A stretch of 64,000 nt of DNA from Caulobacter sp. FWC2. GTDB lineage: Bacteria; Pseudomonadota; Alphaproteobacteria; Caulobacterales; Caulobacteraceae. Shown in pieces: positions 17,621 through 27,956 of this stretch. The stretch lies in contig NZ_PEBF01000001.1 of the NCBI RefSeq assembly GCF_002742625.1, positions 5,084,001 through 5,148,000 on the forward strand, written 5' to 3'. The notes beneath the pieces were generated by a model. The model saw only the letters and a program-made list of their open reading frames with translations. It searched no databases and was not told the origin of the DNA. The position numbers and the translations under genes were made by a program. The stretch's first letter is position 1. Each line of letters opens with the position of its first letter.

Positions 17621-20338
17621 CTAGGCCCTGAGCAGACCCTTAAGACGATAGAGGGCTTCCAGGGCCTCGCGCGGACTCATTCCGTCAACATCGAGGTCGG
17701 CCAGAGAGTCCTCGACGACGCTCGGCGCCGCTTTGGCGGGCGCCCCCATGGACGTCGAGACGACTGCCTGACTCACCGCGAACAGCGGCAGGTCGTCCAG
17801 CTTGGCCGGCGACTGGTCCTTGCTCTCCAGGCGGTCCAGCACCTCGCGGGCGCGGATCACCACCGGGGTCGGCACGCCGGCCAGCTTGGCCACCTGCACG
17901 CCGTAAGAGCGGTCAGCTGGCCCCGGCGCGGCCTCGTGCAGGAAGACAAGGTCGCCGTTCCACTCCTTGGCCCGCAGGGAGAGGTTGGAGACGTGCGCCA
18001 TCCGCTCTTCCAGGGTCGCCAGCTCGTGATAGTGCGTGGCGAACAAGGCGCGGCTCTTGTTGGTGTCGTGCAGGGCCTCGGCGCAGGCCCAGGCGATGGC
18101 CAGGCCGTCATAGGTGGCCGTGCCCCGGCCGATCTCGTCCAGGATCACCAGGCTGCGCGGCCCGGCCTGGGTCAGGATGGCGGCGGTCTCGACCATCTCC
18201 ATCATGAAGGTCGAGCGGCCGCGTGCCAGGTCGTCGCCCGCGCCGACGCGGCTGAACAGCCGGTCGACGACGCCCAGACGGAAGCTGGCGGCGGGCACGT
18301 AGCAGCCGGACTGGGCCAGGATCGCCAGCAGGGCGTTCTGGCGCAGGAAGGTCGACTTACCGGCCATGTTCGGGCCGGTGACGATCGACAGCCGCGCGCC
18401 GGTCTCGCCCGAGGCGTCCAGGCAGCAGTCGTTGGGGGTGTAGGGGTCGCCGGCCCGCTTGACGGCGGCTTCCACCACCGGGTGGCGGGCGCCCTTGGCG
18501 TCAAAGGCGTAGGACATATCGACGATCGGCCGCACCGCGCCGGAGTCCTCGGCCCATTCGGCGAGGCTGGAGGCCACGTCCAGGCGCGCCAGGGCCTCGG
18601 CGGCGATCTGGATGGCGTCGGCGTGGGCGCGGGCCTGTTCGCGCCAGTCCTCGAAGGCGGCGACCTCCATGGCCAGGGCCCGCTCGGCGGCCTGGGCGAT
18701 GCGGGCGTCAAGGTCGGCCAGCTCCACCGTCGTGAAGCGCACCTGGTTGGCCAGGGTCTGGCGGTGGATGAAGGTCGCGTTCAGCGGCGGCTGGAACAGC
18801 GGATCGGCCTTGCCGGCCGTGGCCTCGACGAAGTAGCCCAGCACGCCGTTGTGGCGAATCTTCAGCGGCACGCCGCTCTCAGCCATCAGCTGGGCTTCCA
18901 GGGCGATGATCACCTTGCGGCTGTCGTCGCGCAGGCCGCGCGCCTGGTCCAGCTCCGGCCGGATGCCCGCAGCGACGAAGCCGCCGTCGCGGGCCAGGGC
19001 CGGCAGATCAGGGCCCAGGCCCTGCTCCAGCGTGTTCAGGAATTGCGACAGGCCCTCGTGCAGCGAGGGGGTCAGCGCCTTGAAGGCGTGCTCCAGCTCG
19101 AACGGCGGCGGCGACAGCGGATCGGGAGCCCCGCCCGCCATACCGGCCAGGCGCTCGCCGCACTTCAGGGTGTCGCGCAGGCACCCCAGATCGCGCGGCC
19201 CGCCTCGGCCCAGCGCCAGACGAGACAGCGCGCGGGCCATGTCGCCCGACCCTTTCAGCACCTCCCGCAGGCGCTGGCGCAGAGGGCGATGCTCGACGAA
19301 CCAAGCCACGGCGTCCAGGCGCTGGTCGATGGCGGCGACGTCCAGCAGCGGCCGAGCCAGGCGCGAGGCCAGCATCCGGGCCCCGCCCGAGGTCACGGTG
19401 CGGTCAATCACCGCCAGCAGCGAGCCGTCACGGCCGCCCGTCTGGGTGCGGTCGATCTCCAGACTACCGCGCGTGGCCGGGTCGATGGCCATCACGTCCG
19501 CTTCCGCCGCGCGACGCGGCGCCCGCAGGGCCGGCAGCTTGCCGGCCTGGGTCATTTCCAGGTGGGCGGCGATCAGGCCCAGCGCCCCGATCTCGGCCGG
19601 GGTCAGCCCGCCAAAGCCGTCCAGGGTGTCGACGCCGTAGAGGCGCTTGACCCGCGCTTCCGAAGCCTGCGGCTCCGACAGCGCCGAGGGCATCGGCTGC
19701 ACAAGGCCGCCGCAGATCTTCAGGGTCTGAGACAGGGCGTCGTCGGACAGCAGGCGGTCGGCGACCAGGGTCTCGGACGGGGCCAGGGCCGCCAGGATCG
19801 GGGCGACGGCCTCATTGGCCACGGCGAACACCTCGACCTCGCCGGTCGACAGCTCGACCGAGGCCACCGCCGCCTGGCCCGCGCGGATCGCGACGGCGGC
19901 CAGGCGGTTGGCGCCGCGCGCGTCCAGCAGGCCGTCCTCGGTCAGGGTGCCCGGCGTCACCACCCGGACGATGTCCCGGCGGACCACCGACTTGGAGCCG
20001 CGCTTCTTGGCCTCGGCCGGGTCTTCCATCTGCTCGCAGACGGCGACCTTGAAGCCCATGCGGATCAGCTTGGACAGATAGGCCTCGGCCGCGTGTTGCG
20101 GCACGCCGGCCATCGGGATCGGCTGGCCGTTGTGGGTTCCCCGGAACGTCTGGCTGATGCCCAGAGCGGCGGCGGCCTTGTAGGCGTCATCGAAGAACAG
20201 CTCATAGAAATCGCCCATGCGGAAGAAGATCAACGCATCGGGCTGCCGCGCCTTCATCTCGAAGAACTGCTGCATCACCGGCGTCGCGCCAGTGGGGTCG
20301 AGCAGGTGGGCAGGGGTCGGCGTCGCGTGGGCGTTCAT
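17621..20338 (-). CDS. mutS: DNA mismatch repair protein MutS
   Basis: 905-aa mismatch-recognition ATPase. The mismatch-binding domain shows the Phe-x-Glu wedge in RMGDFYELF; connector, lever and clamp regions follow. The C-terminal ABC-type ATPase has Walker A GPNMAGKST, the D-loop region RGRSTFMMEM and Walker B LVILDEIGRGTATYDG. The ATG is at 20338, with only a weak ribosome site. It is probably the first gene of a mutS-glnD unit. Upstream, a GAGTC site (20376-20380) sits between two TTAA half-sites. Confidence 0.98.
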   Translation of the reverse strand: MNAHATPTPAHLLDPTGATPVMQQFFEMKARQPDALIFFRMGDFYELFFDDAYKAAAALGISQTFRGTHNGQPIPMAGVPQHAAEAYLSKLIRMGFKVAVCEQMEDPAEAKKRGSKSVVRRDIVRVVTPGTLTEDGLLDARGANRLAAVAIRAGQAAVASVELSTGEVEVFAVANEAVAPILAALAPSETLVADRLLSDDALSQTLKICGGLVQPMPSALSEPQASEARVKRLYGVDTLDGFGGLTPAEIGALGLIAAHLEMTQAGKLPALRAPRRAAEADVMAIDPATRGSLEIDRTQTGGRDGSLLAVIDRTVTSGGARMLASRLARPLLDVAAIDQRLDAVAWFVEHRPLRQRLREVLKGSGDMARALSRLALGRGGPRDLGCLRDTLKCGERLAGMAGGAPDPLSPPPFELEHAFKALTPSLHEGLSQFLNTLEQGLGPDLPALARDGGFVAAGIRPELDQARGLRDDSRKVIIALEAQLMAESGVPLKIRHNGVLGYFVEATAGKADPLFQPPLNATFIHRQTLANQVRFTTVELADLDARIAQAAERALAMEVAAFEDWREQARAHADAIQIAAEALARLDVASSLAEWAEDSGAVRPIVDMSYAFDAKGARHPVVEAAVKRAGDPYTPNDCCLDASGETGARLSIVTGPNMAGKSTFLRQNALLAILAQSGCYVPAASFRLGVVDRLFSRVGAGDDLARGRSTFMMEMVETAAILTQAGPRSLVILDEIGRGTATYDGLAIAWACAEALHDTNKSRALFATHYHELATLEERMAHVSNLSLRAKEWNGDLVFLHEAAPGPADRSYGVQVAKLAGVPTPVVIRAREVLDRLESKDQSPAKLDDLPLFAVSQAVVSTSMGAPAKAAPSVVEDSLADLDVDGMSPREALEALYRLKGLLRA

Positions 20339-20468
20339 GGCGCCGGAAAGTACAGAGCGTCGCGCCTCGCGTTAAGAGTCGGCGTTAAGGAAATCGGGGG
20401 ACGAAACACTGTGCGGCCAACTTCCGAAGCCGCTTGACGGGCTATCGACGCCCGGTTGAGCTTGCCGC

Positions 20469-20951
20469 ATGATCACAGTCTCGCCACCACCCCCCGCCGG
20501 CACGATCATCCACCGGCCCGACTGGCTGGTGAAGCCCTCCGGCCAGGATTTGGCCGAGTACTATCCAGCGCGCGCGGCGCGGCACGACATCTCCGGCAAG
20601 GCGACGATCAGGTGCGACGTAATGGTCGACGGGCGGCTAGACGGCTGCATGGTCCTGGAGGAATCGCCGACCGGCGAGCACTTCGGCGACGCGGCGCTGA
20701 AGATGGCGTCGAAGTTCCAGATGACCAAGCCCGATCTCAACGGGCCGCCGGCCTCTGTGACGATCCCACTCGTTTTCCGCCCCCCGGAGACGCGCGCGAT
20801 GATCCTGCCGGACAAGGAGGCCATGCAGTTCATGATGGGCGCGGCGGCTGGCGTCGCCGCCATCGCACTCACCCTGCTGCTGGTGTTGATCTGGGGCTTG
20901 GATCGCTACAACACCCGCGCGGCGGAAAGGCGTCCGAAGGGAAAACCCTAG
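20469..20951 (+). CDS. tail-anchored TonB C-terminal-domain protein
   Basis: 160-aa protein. Residues about 35-105 resemble a TonB C-terminal domain: [20 protein letters not shown], then the [12 protein letters not shown] helix and TIPLVFRPP strand. Unlike true TonB, there is no N-terminal membrane anchor or proline-rich spacer; instead one strong helix, [20 protein letters not shown] (about 117-140), lies at the C-terminus, followed by a basic tail. By the positive-inside rule the tail is cytoplasmic, which leaves the topology of the TonB-like part open. Its stop overlaps the dnaJ stop (CTAG shared). No convincing ribosome site. Confidence 0.75.
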   Translation: MITVSPPPPAGTIIHRPDWLVKPSGQDLAEYYPARAARHDISGKATIRCDVMVDGRLDGCMVLEESPTGEHFGDAALKMASKFQMTKPDLNGPPASVTIPLVFRPPETRAMILPDKEAMQFMMGAAAGVAAIALTLLLVLIWGLDRYNTRAAERRPKGKP

Positions 20952-22105
20952 TTCCCCGTGACCTCTTCCCAGAACCTCTTGGCCTTGCCGACGAAGTTGG
21001 CGGACTTGGGGTTCTGTTTTTCGCCGCATAGGCCGGCCAGTTCGCGGATCAGTTCCTTCTGACGGGCGGACAGGTGGGTCGGGGTTTCGACGAACAGTTC
21101 GACCACCAGGTCGCCGCGCTGGCGGCTGCGCAGGGACGGCATGCCCTTGCCCTTGAGGCGGACGGTCTTGCCGGTCTGCGAGCCTTCAGGAACGGTGACG
21201 GTGATCTTGCACTCACCGTCGCAGGTCTCGCCGCCCAGCAGGCAGGGGGCCTCGATCTCGCCGCCCAGGGCGGCCGTGGTCATCGGCACCGGCACGGTGC
21301 AGAGCAGGTCCAGACCGTCTCGCTCGAACAGCTCGTGCGGTATCACCGACAGGAAGATGTAGAGGTCGCCGCGCGGACCGCCGCGCGCGCCAGCGTCGCC
21401 TTCGCCCGCCAGGCGGATCCGGGCGCCGTCGTCGACGCCAGCGGGGATGCGGACCGACAGGATGCGCTCGCGGCGCACCTGGCCGTGGCCGTGGCAGTTG
21501 GTGCAAGGATCCAGGACCAGACGGCCCGAGCCGCCGCAGCGCGGGCAGCCGCGCTCGACCGCGAAGAAGCCTTGGGTGGCGCGGACCCGGCCGGCGCCGC
21601 CGCAGGTGCCGCAGACGGTGGGGTTGGTGCCGGGCTTGGCGCCCGAGCCCTCGCAGACCTCGCAGGTCATGGCGGCGGGCACCTTGATCTCGACCTCGGC
21701 GCCGGCATAGGCCTGCTCGAGAGCGATCTCCAGGTCGTAGCGCAGGTCCTGGCCGCGCTGGGGCCCGTTCGACTGGCGACGACCGCCGCCGAACATCTCG
21801 CCGAACACGTCCCCGAAGACGTCGTTAAAGATGTCGCCGGCGTCGAAGCCCTGGCCGCCGAAGCCGCCAGCGCCGCCGCCCTGTCCGTTGACGCCGGCAT
21901 GGCCGAAGCGGTCATAGGCTGCGCGCTTCTGCGGATCGGAGAGGACCGAATAGGCCTCGTTGATTTCCTTGAAGCGCCCGGTGGCTTGCTCGCAGCCGCC
22001 ATTGCGGTCGGGGTGGTGTTCCATCGCCAGTTTGCGGAACGCGGACTTCAGACCAGCGTCATCGATGGTCTTGGTCACGCCGAGGATTTCGTAATAGTCG
22101 CGCAT
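20948..22105 (-). CDS. dnaJ: chaperone protein DnaJ
   Basis: 385-aa type I Hsp40 co-chaperone. J-domain at residues 1-70 with HPD ([11 protein letters not shown]), glycine-rich linker ([18 protein letters not shown]), zinc-binding domain with four CxxCxGxG-type repeats ([32 protein letters not shown]), then the C-terminal substrate-binding region. The family start [10 protein letters not shown] at 22105 is used; the long upstream extension reads into the dnaK-dnaJ gap. It lies 160 bp behind dnaK on the same strand, the usual dnaKJ order. Confidence 0.97.
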   Translation of the reverse strand: MRDYYEILGVTKTIDDAGLKSAFRKLAMEHHPDRNGGCEQATGRFKEINEAYSVLSDPQKRAAYDRFGHAGVNGQGGGAGGFGGQGFDAGDIFNDVFGDVFGEMFGGGRRQSNGPQRGQDLRYDLEIALEQAYAGAEVEIKVPAAMTCEVCEGSGAKPGTNPTVCGTCGGAGRVRATQGFFAVERGCPRCGGSGRLVLDPCTNCHGHGQVRRERILSVRIPAGVDDGARIRLAGEGDAGARGGPRGDLYIFLSVIPHELFERDGLDLLCTVPVPMTTAALGGEIEAPCLLGGETCDGECKITVTVPEGSQTGKTVRLKGKGMPSLRSRQRGDLVVELFVETPTHLSARQKELIRELAGLCGEKQNPKSANFVGKAKRFWEEVTGN

Positions 22106-22265
22106 CGTCAGCGTCTGGCGCCCAAAAGGCCCACGAAAGTGGCGTTGATGAAGGAAGAGGTGGGAGTGCGCGCGGCCCGGCGCAAGGCGGTCTCGGGCGG
22201 AGCGGCAAGAGGTCGCGGCCGCGGAACAGACTTCAGCAGAATGTCCCGCAGCGCGCGCATGGCGG

Positions 22266-24164
22266 TTAGTTCGCCGGCTTGTTGTCGTCGACTTCTTCGA
22301 ACTCGGCGTCGACGACGCCATCGTCCGCGGCCTCGGCGCCGTCAGCGCCTTCGGCCCCTTGCTGCGAGGCGTACATGGCTTCGCCCAGCTTCATCGAAGC
22401 CTGGATCAGCGCCTGGGTCTTGGCCTGGATGGCCTCGACGTCTTCGCCTTCCAGGGCGGTCTTCAGCTCGGTGATGCCGGTCTCGATCGCGGTCTTTTCA
22501 GGCGCGCCGACCTTGTCGCCGTGCTCGGCCAGGGCCTTCTCGGTCGAGTGCAGGATCGCCTCGCCCTGGTTCTTGGCCTCGACCAGCTTCTTCTTGGTTT
22601 CGTCCGCAGCCTTGTTGGCCTCGGCTTCCTTGACCATGCGCTCGATGTCCGCGTCGCTCAGGCCGCCATTGGCCTGGATACGGATCGAGTGCTCCTTGTT
22701 GGTCGCCTTGTCCTTGGCGTGGACCTGCACGATGCCGTTGGCGTCGATATCGAAGGTGACCTCGATTTGCGGGATGCCGCGCGGCGCCGGCGGAATGCCG
22801 ACCAGGTCGAACTGACCCAGGACCTTGTTGTCGACGGCCATCGGGCGTTCGCCCTGGAACACGCGGATCGTCACGGCCGACTGGTTGTCGTCGGCGGTGG
22901 AGAAGGTCTGCGAGCGCTTGGTCGGGATCGTGGTGTTGCGTTCGATCAGCGGCGTGAACACGCCGCCCAGGGTCTCGATGCCCAGGGTCAGCGGGGTCAC
23001 GTCCAGCAGCAGCACGTCCTTGACGTCGCCTTGCAGCACGCCGGCCTGGACGGCCGCGCCCAGCGCCACGACTTCATCGGGGTTCACGCCCTTGTGCGGC
23101 TCGCGACCGAAGAAGTCCTGCACCGCCTGCTGGACCTTGGGCATGCGGCTCATGCCGCCGACCAGGATCACTTCGTCGATGTCGCTCTTCTTCAGGCCGG
23201 CGTCCTTGAGGGCCTGTTCGCACGGACCGATGGTGCGGGCGATCAGGTCGTCGACGAGGGCTTCCAGCTTGGCGCGCGACAGCTTGATGTTCAGGTGCAG
23301 CGGACCCGAGGCGTTCATGCTGATGAAGGGCAGGTTGACCTCGTACTGAGCCGTCGAGGACAGCTCCTTCTTGGCCTTTTCCGCTTCTTCGCGCAGGCGC
23401 TGGAGGGCCAGCTTGTCCTTGCGCAGGTCGACGCCCTGCTCCTTCTTGAACTCGTCGGCCAGGTAGTCGACGATCCGCAGGTCGAAGTCTTCACCGCCCA
23501 GGAAGGTGTCGCCGTTGGTCGACTTCACCTCGAAGACGCCGTCGCCGATTTCCAGAATCGAGACGTCGAAGGTGCCGCCGCCGAGGTCATAGACGGCGAT
23601 CTTCTTGCCGTCGTTCTTGTCCAGGCCGTAGGCCAGGGCCGCGGCGGTCGGCTCGTTGATGATGCGCAGGACTTCCAGGCCGGCGATCTTGCCGGCGTCC
23701 TTGGTCGCCTGACGCTGGGCGTCGTTGAAATAGGCCGGGACGGTGATGACCGCCTTGGTCACGGGCTCACCGAGGTGAGCTTCGGCGGCTTCCTTCATCT
23801 TCTGCAGGATGAAGGCCGACACTTCCTGCGGGCTGTAATCCTTGCCCTGAGCCTTGACCCAGGCGTCGCCGGTCGGGCCCTTGACGATCTCGTAGGGCAC
23901 CATGCCCTTGTCCTTCTCGACCACCGGGTCGCTGGCGGAGCGGCCGATCAGGCGCTTGATCGCGAACAGCGTGTTGGTCGGGTTGGTCACGGCCTGGCGT
24001 TTGGCCGGCTGGCCAACCAGGCGTTCGCCATCTTCCATGAAGGCGACGACCGACGGAGTCGTACGAGCGCCTTCGGCGTTCTCGATCACCTTCGGGTTCT
24101 TGCCGTCCATGATGGCCACGCACGAGTTCGTGGTGCCCAGGTCGATGCCGATAATCTTGCTCAT
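22266..24164 (-). CDS. dnaK: molecular chaperone DnaK (Hsp70)
   Basis: 632-aa Hsp70. The ATPase domain shows [46 protein letters not shown] and the [16 protein letters not shown] adenosine motif. The substrate domain begins after [17 protein letters not shown], and the C-terminus ends in an acidic tail ([12 protein letters not shown]). It works with DnaJ (next gene) and GrpE in folding and heat-shock control. Its upstream region has a sigma32-like promoter (24363-24390). Confidence 0.98.
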   Translation of the reverse strand: MSKIIGIDLGTTNSCVAIMDGKNPKVIENAEGARTTPSVVAFMEDGERLVGQPAKRQAVTNPTNTLFAIKRLIGRSASDPVVEKDKGMVPYEIVKGPTGDAWVKAQGKDYSPQEVSAFILQKMKEAAEAHLGEPVTKAVITVPAYFNDAQRQATKDAGKIAGLEVLRIINEPTAAALAYGLDKNDGKKIAVYDLGGGTFDVSILEIGDGVFEVKSTNGDTFLGGEDFDLRIVDYLADEFKKEQGVDLRKDKLALQRLREEAEKAKKELSSTAQYEVNLPFISMNASGPLHLNIKLSRAKLEALVDDLIARTIGPCEQALKDAGLKKSDIDEVILVGGMSRMPKVQQAVQDFFGREPHKGVNPDEVVALGAAVQAGVLQGDVKDVLLLDVTPLTLGIETLGGVFTPLIERNTTIPTKRSQTFSTADDNQSAVTIRVFQGERPMAVDNKVLGQFDLVGIPPAPRGIPQIEVTFDIDANGIVQVHAKDKATNKEHSIRIQANGGLSDADIERMVKEAEANKAADETKKKLVEAKNQGEAILHSTEKALAEHGDKVGAPEKTAIETGITELKTALEGEDVEAIQAKTQALIQASMKLGEAMYASQQGAEGADGAEAADDGVVDAEFEEVDDNKPAN

Positions 24165-24362
24165 TTTGGTACCTGTTCGCTCCTTTAGGCGGACGGTGGT
24201 GACGAGGGCCTTCTCGGAAGCGCCCCGGTTTTTCTCGTTCCCGTCCCCGATGGGTTCGTACGCTCTACGGTTGGTTCCACATCCCGTCCCGCCGACGAAA
24301 ACCGAGGGGGCGAAATGCGTTGTGCGAAGTTGACGAGCCCGTCAACCCCGCTTCGAAGCCGG

Positions 24363-24390
24363 ATATGGGGGATAGGGGACAGGGCGCAAG
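24363..24390 (-). promoter_or_regulatory. predicted sigma32 (heat-shock) promoter of dnaK
   Basis: On the minus strand CTTG (-35 core, 24387-24390) and CCCCATAT (-10, 24363-24370) are 16 nt apart, close to the sigma32 pattern CTTGAA-N13-15-CCCCATNT. The -35 lacks the AA. Transcription would start near 24357. A sigma32 promoter is expected for dnaK; this placement is inferred. Confidence 0.5.
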
Positions 24391-24433
24391 GCCATAACCC
24401 CATGCGGCGAGGGGGAATCTGGCGTTTTGGGCA

Positions 24434-24468
24434 AGAAAAATGGCCGCACCCCCTTCCGAGTGCGGCCA
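24434..24468 (-). terminator. rho-independent terminator of the M1 aminopeptidase gene
   Basis: 9-bp stem TGGCCGCAC/GTGCGGCCA (24441-24449 with 24460-24468) followed on the minus strand by TTTTTCTTG, 26 bp after the stop codon. Confidence 0.85.
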
Positions 24469-24493
24469 AGAAATATAACGCGTTATCCGGCGT

Positions 24494-27181
24494 TTAGCCG
24501 TTCTTGCCGACCCAGGCGGTGATGGCCGGCAGGCGCTGCTCGCGGATCTTGGCGCGGTTAAGCACCGAGGCGGCGGCCTTGTCGGCTTCCTTGCGCGATC
24601 CCTCGGCCAGATTGGCCGCGGCCCAGGCCTTGATCTTCTCCGCCATGGCCGGGTTCGACGAGCTGGCGCCCAGACCGGGGATAAACCGGGTGCGCGAGGT
24701 GGAATCGACCTTGGCGTTGACCGCGTCCTTGTGGGCTACAGCCCAGTCGAAGGTCATGTCCGGGTGACCGCCCGCCACCCGCGAGATCATCGAACTGGAC
24801 AGGGTCTCGCCTGGTTCCGGCGTCAGGGCCAGCTCCAGCGCCTTCTTGGCGAGGGCCTCATCCTCGGCCGAGGCCAGCAGCGAGAACAGCTGGGCGCGGA
24901 TCAGCGGGGTCTTCTCGGCCAGGGCCTGGGCGTGGATGGCGTCCCAGGTGGCGGCGTCGGCGTGACGGGCCACGACGCTGAGGATGGTCTTGCGCAGCGG
25001 ACCGGGGATGGCCGACGGGTCGGTCTTGTCGGCGTTGAACCGACGCGTGGCCTCGGCCACGACCTCCGGATCGCCCAGGCCGCCCAGAGTGCCGATCAAC
25101 TCGCCGCGCAGGATGGCGATGCGGTCGGGCTCGCCGGCCTTGGCCGTCCAGCCGACCTTGGCGAGCAGCGGGCGCAGCTTGGCCACGGCCAGCTTGCGGA
25201 ACGCGGCGCGCTCGGCCGGCATGCCTTCGTAGTAGTTGTCGATGCCCGAATAGACGCCGGCGATCTTCGAAAACACCTGCGGGTCGGCGTCGGCCGGCGT
25301 GGCCTTGGCCAGGTCGAGGAAGTCGGTGGCGGGCTGGTAGCCGGCCAGGCCCATCGACCAGGCGTCGCTCATCACGCCCAACTGGTCGATCGCCGGCAGC
25401 TTGGCGAAGCTCTGAACGATGCCGCCGAAACGCTCGGCGCCATACTGGGTGCGGAAGTAGCCGTTCTGGCCGGCATTGACCACGACCGGGCCGCAGCCAT
25501 CGACCGTGACCGAGCCCTTGCCGCCGGTGACCAGGGTCTTGGCTTCGCCGCCGCCCACAGCCTGAACGGTGACCGGAACACGCCACAGCAGCGGCTTCTT
25601 GTCCGGGACGTCCTTGCTGAACTCGGACTGGCTGAGCGTCAGGGTCGTCTTGCCGGCCGCGCAGGTCGCCGCATCGACAGTGATCAGAGGCACGCCCGGC
25701 TGCAGGGTGAAGTCATGGGCGATGGCCAGGATCGGCTTCTTGGCCGCGCCCTCGACCGACGACCACAGGTCGTCGCTGACCGTATTGCCGTGGGCGTGCT
25801 TCTTCATGTAAGCGCGCACGCCGTCGCGCCAGGCGTCGTGACCCACATAGCTTTCCAGCATACGGATGACGGCCTCGCCCTTCTGGTACGTGATGCCGTC
25901 GAAGGCTTGGCTGGCCTGCTCGACGGTGGTCACGTGCTGCACCACCGGGTGCGTGGTCGACAGCGCGTCCAGGCTCATGGCGTACTCACGACCGCCAACC
26001 GACCCCAGAGCGGAGTTCCATTCGGGGTGGAAGTGCTCGGTCGCGCGGCCTTCCATCCACGAGGCGAAGCCCTCGTTCAGCCACAGGTCGTCCCACCAGG
26101 CCATGGTGACCAGGTCGCCGAACCACTGGTGCGCCATTTCGTGGGCCACGGTGGTGAAGACGGTCTGCTTGTCGCTCTCGGTCGAGATCTTCGGATCGAG
26201 ATTCATGGCGTATTCGAAATAGAAGATCGCCCCCCAGTTCTCCATGGCGCTGAAGAACTGGCTGCGGCCGGGGGCGGCGATGTTGTCCAGCACCGGCAGC
26301 GGGTATGGCGTGCCGAAATAGTCGTTGTACCAAGGCAGGATATCGGCGGCAGCCTTGAGTGCGAACGCGGCCTTGGGCGTGTCGCCCTTCTTGGTGACCA
26401 CGCCGACATCGACGCCGGCGGCCTTGACCGAGGCGCGGTCGAACTCGCCCAGGCCGAAGAACAGCAGGTAGGTCGACATCTTCGGCGAGGTCGCGAACTT
26501 CACCAGGGTCTTGCCGCCGCCGAGGTCCTTCGAGGACGCGATCGGCATGTTGCCCAGCGCCATCTGACCGGTCGGGATCGTCGCCTCGACGGTGTAGGTG
26601 GCCTTGTAGAACGGCTCGTCCCACGACGGGATGAAGCGGCGGGCGTCGGAGTTCTCGAACTGGGTGTAGATCGCGCGCTTCTTGCCGGTCTCGGTCTCGT
26701 AGTCCAGCGCGAACAGGCCGGCGGCCTGGGTGTAGATCTTGCCCGTATAGTCGAGGGCCAGGACGTACTTGCCCTTCGGAAGGACCTTGGCGAACGTGAA
26801 GCTGGCGGTCTGGGCGTCGTCGTCGACCTTGACCTTGCCAGTCATTGAGGCCGCGCCGACCCCGGCGATCTCGGCCTTGGAGAACGCCAGGTCTGCCGCC
26901 TGCAGGGTCACGGTCGCGGTCGGCTCGACGACCTCGATGGCGATCTTCACGCTGGCGGAGAAGGCCATCTTGTCGGCGTCGGGCGTGAAGGACAGGTCAT
27001 AGTGCGTGGGCCGGACAGCGCGCGGGAGCTGGGTCGTCACCGAGGCGAAGGTCGCGCCCTTGCTGCCGGCCTGGACGGCGGCGGTAGGCTTGGCTGGGGC
27101 CTTGGCGGCGGTCGCGGCGGACACCGCGCCAGAGGCGAACAAAATCACGGCGACGGCCGCGGAGGACATAAGACGACGCAT
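24494..27181 (-). CDS. secreted M1-family aminopeptidase
   Basis: 895-aa zinc aminopeptidase of the M1 (PepN/APN) family. A Sec signal (MRRLMSSAAVAVILFASG...) predicts periplasmic or outer location. The substrate-anchoring GAMEN-like motif is SAMENWGAI, and the catalytic site is HEMAH followed after 18 residues by Glu in LNEGFASW (HExxH-x18-E). An ERAP1-like C-terminal helical region follows. A second Tyr for transition-state stabilisation should lie in the SYVGHDAW-upstream region (GITYQKGEAVI). It probably degrades peptides for nutrition. The gene is monocistronic, with its own terminator. Confidence 0.94.
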   Translation of the reverse strand: MRRLMSSAAVAVILFASGAVSAATAAKAPAKPTAAVQAGSKGATFASVTTQLPRAVRPTHYDLSFTPDADKMAFSASVKIAIEVVEPTATVTLQAADLAFSKAEIAGVGAASMTGKVKVDDDAQTASFTFAKVLPKGKYVLALDYTGKIYTQAAGLFALDYETETGKKRAIYTQFENSDARRFIPSWDEPFYKATYTVEATIPTGQMALGNMPIASSKDLGGGKTLVKFATSPKMSTYLLFFGLGEFDRASVKAAGVDVGVVTKKGDTPKAAFALKAAADILPWYNDYFGTPYPLPVLDNIAAPGRSQFFSAMENWGAIFYFEYAMNLDPKISTESDKQTVFTTVAHEMAHQWFGDLVTMAWWDDLWLNEGFASWMEGRATEHFHPEWNSALGSVGGREYAMSLDALSTTHPVVQHVTTVEQASQAFDGITYQKGEAVIRMLESYVGHDAWRDGVRAYMKKHAHGNTVSDDLWSSVEGAAKKPILAIAHDFTLQPGVPLITVDAATCAAGKTTLTLSQSEFSKDVPDKKPLLWRVPVTVQAVGGGEAKTLVTGGKGSVTVDGCGPVVVNAGQNGYFRTQYGAERFGGIVQSFAKLPAIDQLGVMSDAWSMGLAGYQPATDFLDLAKATPADADPQVFSKIAGVYSGIDNYYEGMPAERAAFRKLAVAKLRPLLAKVGWTAKAGEPDRIAILRGELIGTLGGLGDPEVVAEATRRFNADKTDPSAIPGPLRKTILSVVARHADAATWDAIHAQALAEKTPLIRAQLFSLLASAEDEALAKKALELALTPEPGETLSSSMISRVAGGHPDMTFDWAVAHKDAVNAKVDSTSRTRFIPGLGASSSNPAMAEKIKAWAAANLAEGSRKEADKAAASVLNRAKIREQRLPAITAWVGKNG

Positions 27182-27273
27182 GTACGGTCCTGATATGGAA
27201 AAATAGTCCGGCCCCCTCGCCGGAGGCGCAAACCAACACCTTCCGTCCCTATGGCGCGTCTTAAATTTCAGTA

Positions 27274-27885
27274 ATGTTTCAGCCCCTCACCGTCGTTCCC
27301 GGTTTCGACCTCTGGCCCGGCCTGCTGGACCTTCCGGCCCAGCGCGCGCTGGTCGACGCGGTGATGGCCGCCGCCGAAGCCGCGCCGTTCGCCCACTACA
27401 ACACCGCCTATGGAAAGGCGATGAGCGTGGCCATGACCGCCTTCGGACCGCTGGGCTGGACCAGCGACAAGACCGGATACCGCTATGCTGAACGCCATCC
27501 GGGCACGGACCAGGTCTGGCCGGCCATGCCGCCCGCGCTACTGGAACTCTGGAGCGCGCTGGGCGATCCCGACACCCCGCCGGACTCGTGCCTGGTGAAC
27601 CTCTATCGCGGCGAGGCCCGCATGGGTCTTCACCAGGATCGCGACGAGGCCGACACGGCCTTTCCGGTGCTGTCGATCTCGCTGGGCGACACGGCGGTGT
27701 TCCGGATCGGCGGGACCTCGCGCAAGGACCCGACGCGGAGCCTGCGGCTGGGCTCCGGCGATGTCTGCCGACTCTCCGGACCGGCGCGCCTGGCCTTCCA
27801 CGGCGTCGACCGTATCCTGGCGGGTTCGTCGAGCCTGGTACCCGGCGGTGGCCGGATCAACCTGACGCTTAGACGCGCCCTGTAG
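27274..27885 (+). CDS. alkB: alpha-ketoglutarate-dependent DNA dealkylase AlkB
   Basis: 203-aa DNA/RNA repair dioxygenase that removes 1-methyladenine and 3-methylcytosine. Iron ligands are His and Asp in LHQDRDE and His in LAFHGVDR; the C-terminal RINLTLRR holds the two arginines that bind 2-oxoglutarate. The conserved CLVNLYRGEARMGLHQD segment is also present. The ATG at 27274 has no clear ribosome site. It is convergent with dnaA and shares a bidirectional terminator with it. No adaptive-response regulator is adjacent. Confidence 0.96.
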   Translation: MFQPLTVVPGFDLWPGLLDLPAQRALVDAVMAAAEAAPFAHYNTAYGKAMSVAMTAFGPLGWTSDKTGYRYAERHPGTDQVWPAMPPALLELWSALGDPDTPPDSCLVNLYRGEARMGLHQDRDEADTAFPVLSISLGDTAVFRIGGTSRKDPTRSLRLGSGDVCRLSGPARLAFHGVDRILAGSSSLVPGGGRINLTLRRAL

Positions 27886-27901
27886 AGCCTCGCCCACAAC
27901 G

Positions 27902-27930
27902 AAAAAGGCCGCCCCTTTCGGAGCGGCCTT
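27902..27930. terminator. bidirectional terminator between alkB and dnaA
   Basis: AAGGCCGC (27905-27912) and GCGGCCTT (27923-27930) form an 8-bp stem with a 10-nt loop. AAAAA on the left gives a U-tract for dnaA transcripts; CTTCTTG on the right is a weaker one for alkB. Confidence 0.8.
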
Positions 27931-27956
27931 CTTGTCGGCGACGATCTGAAGTCGGA

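Larger units (their letters stand above)
24165..24493. other. intergenic region dnaK-aminopeptidase (dnaK promoter and leader)
   Basis: 329 bp without a gene. It holds, from the aminopeptidase side, that gene's terminator (24434-24468), a sigma32-like promoter (24363-24390), a dyad GTTGACG-AGCC-CGTCAAC (24329-24346) and a leader of about 190 nt before dnaK. Confidence 0.6.

Noticed and set aside
20372..20388. TTAA-N9-TTAA upstream of mutS as CtrA site
   Set aside because: CtrA boxes have N7; spacing is wrong, although a GAGTC site lies in the middle.
17297..20437. 1046-aa open frame on the plus strand opposite glnD/mutS
   Set aside because: Shadow of high GC; the opposite strand encodes complete GlnD and MutS, and the frame has no recognisable domain.
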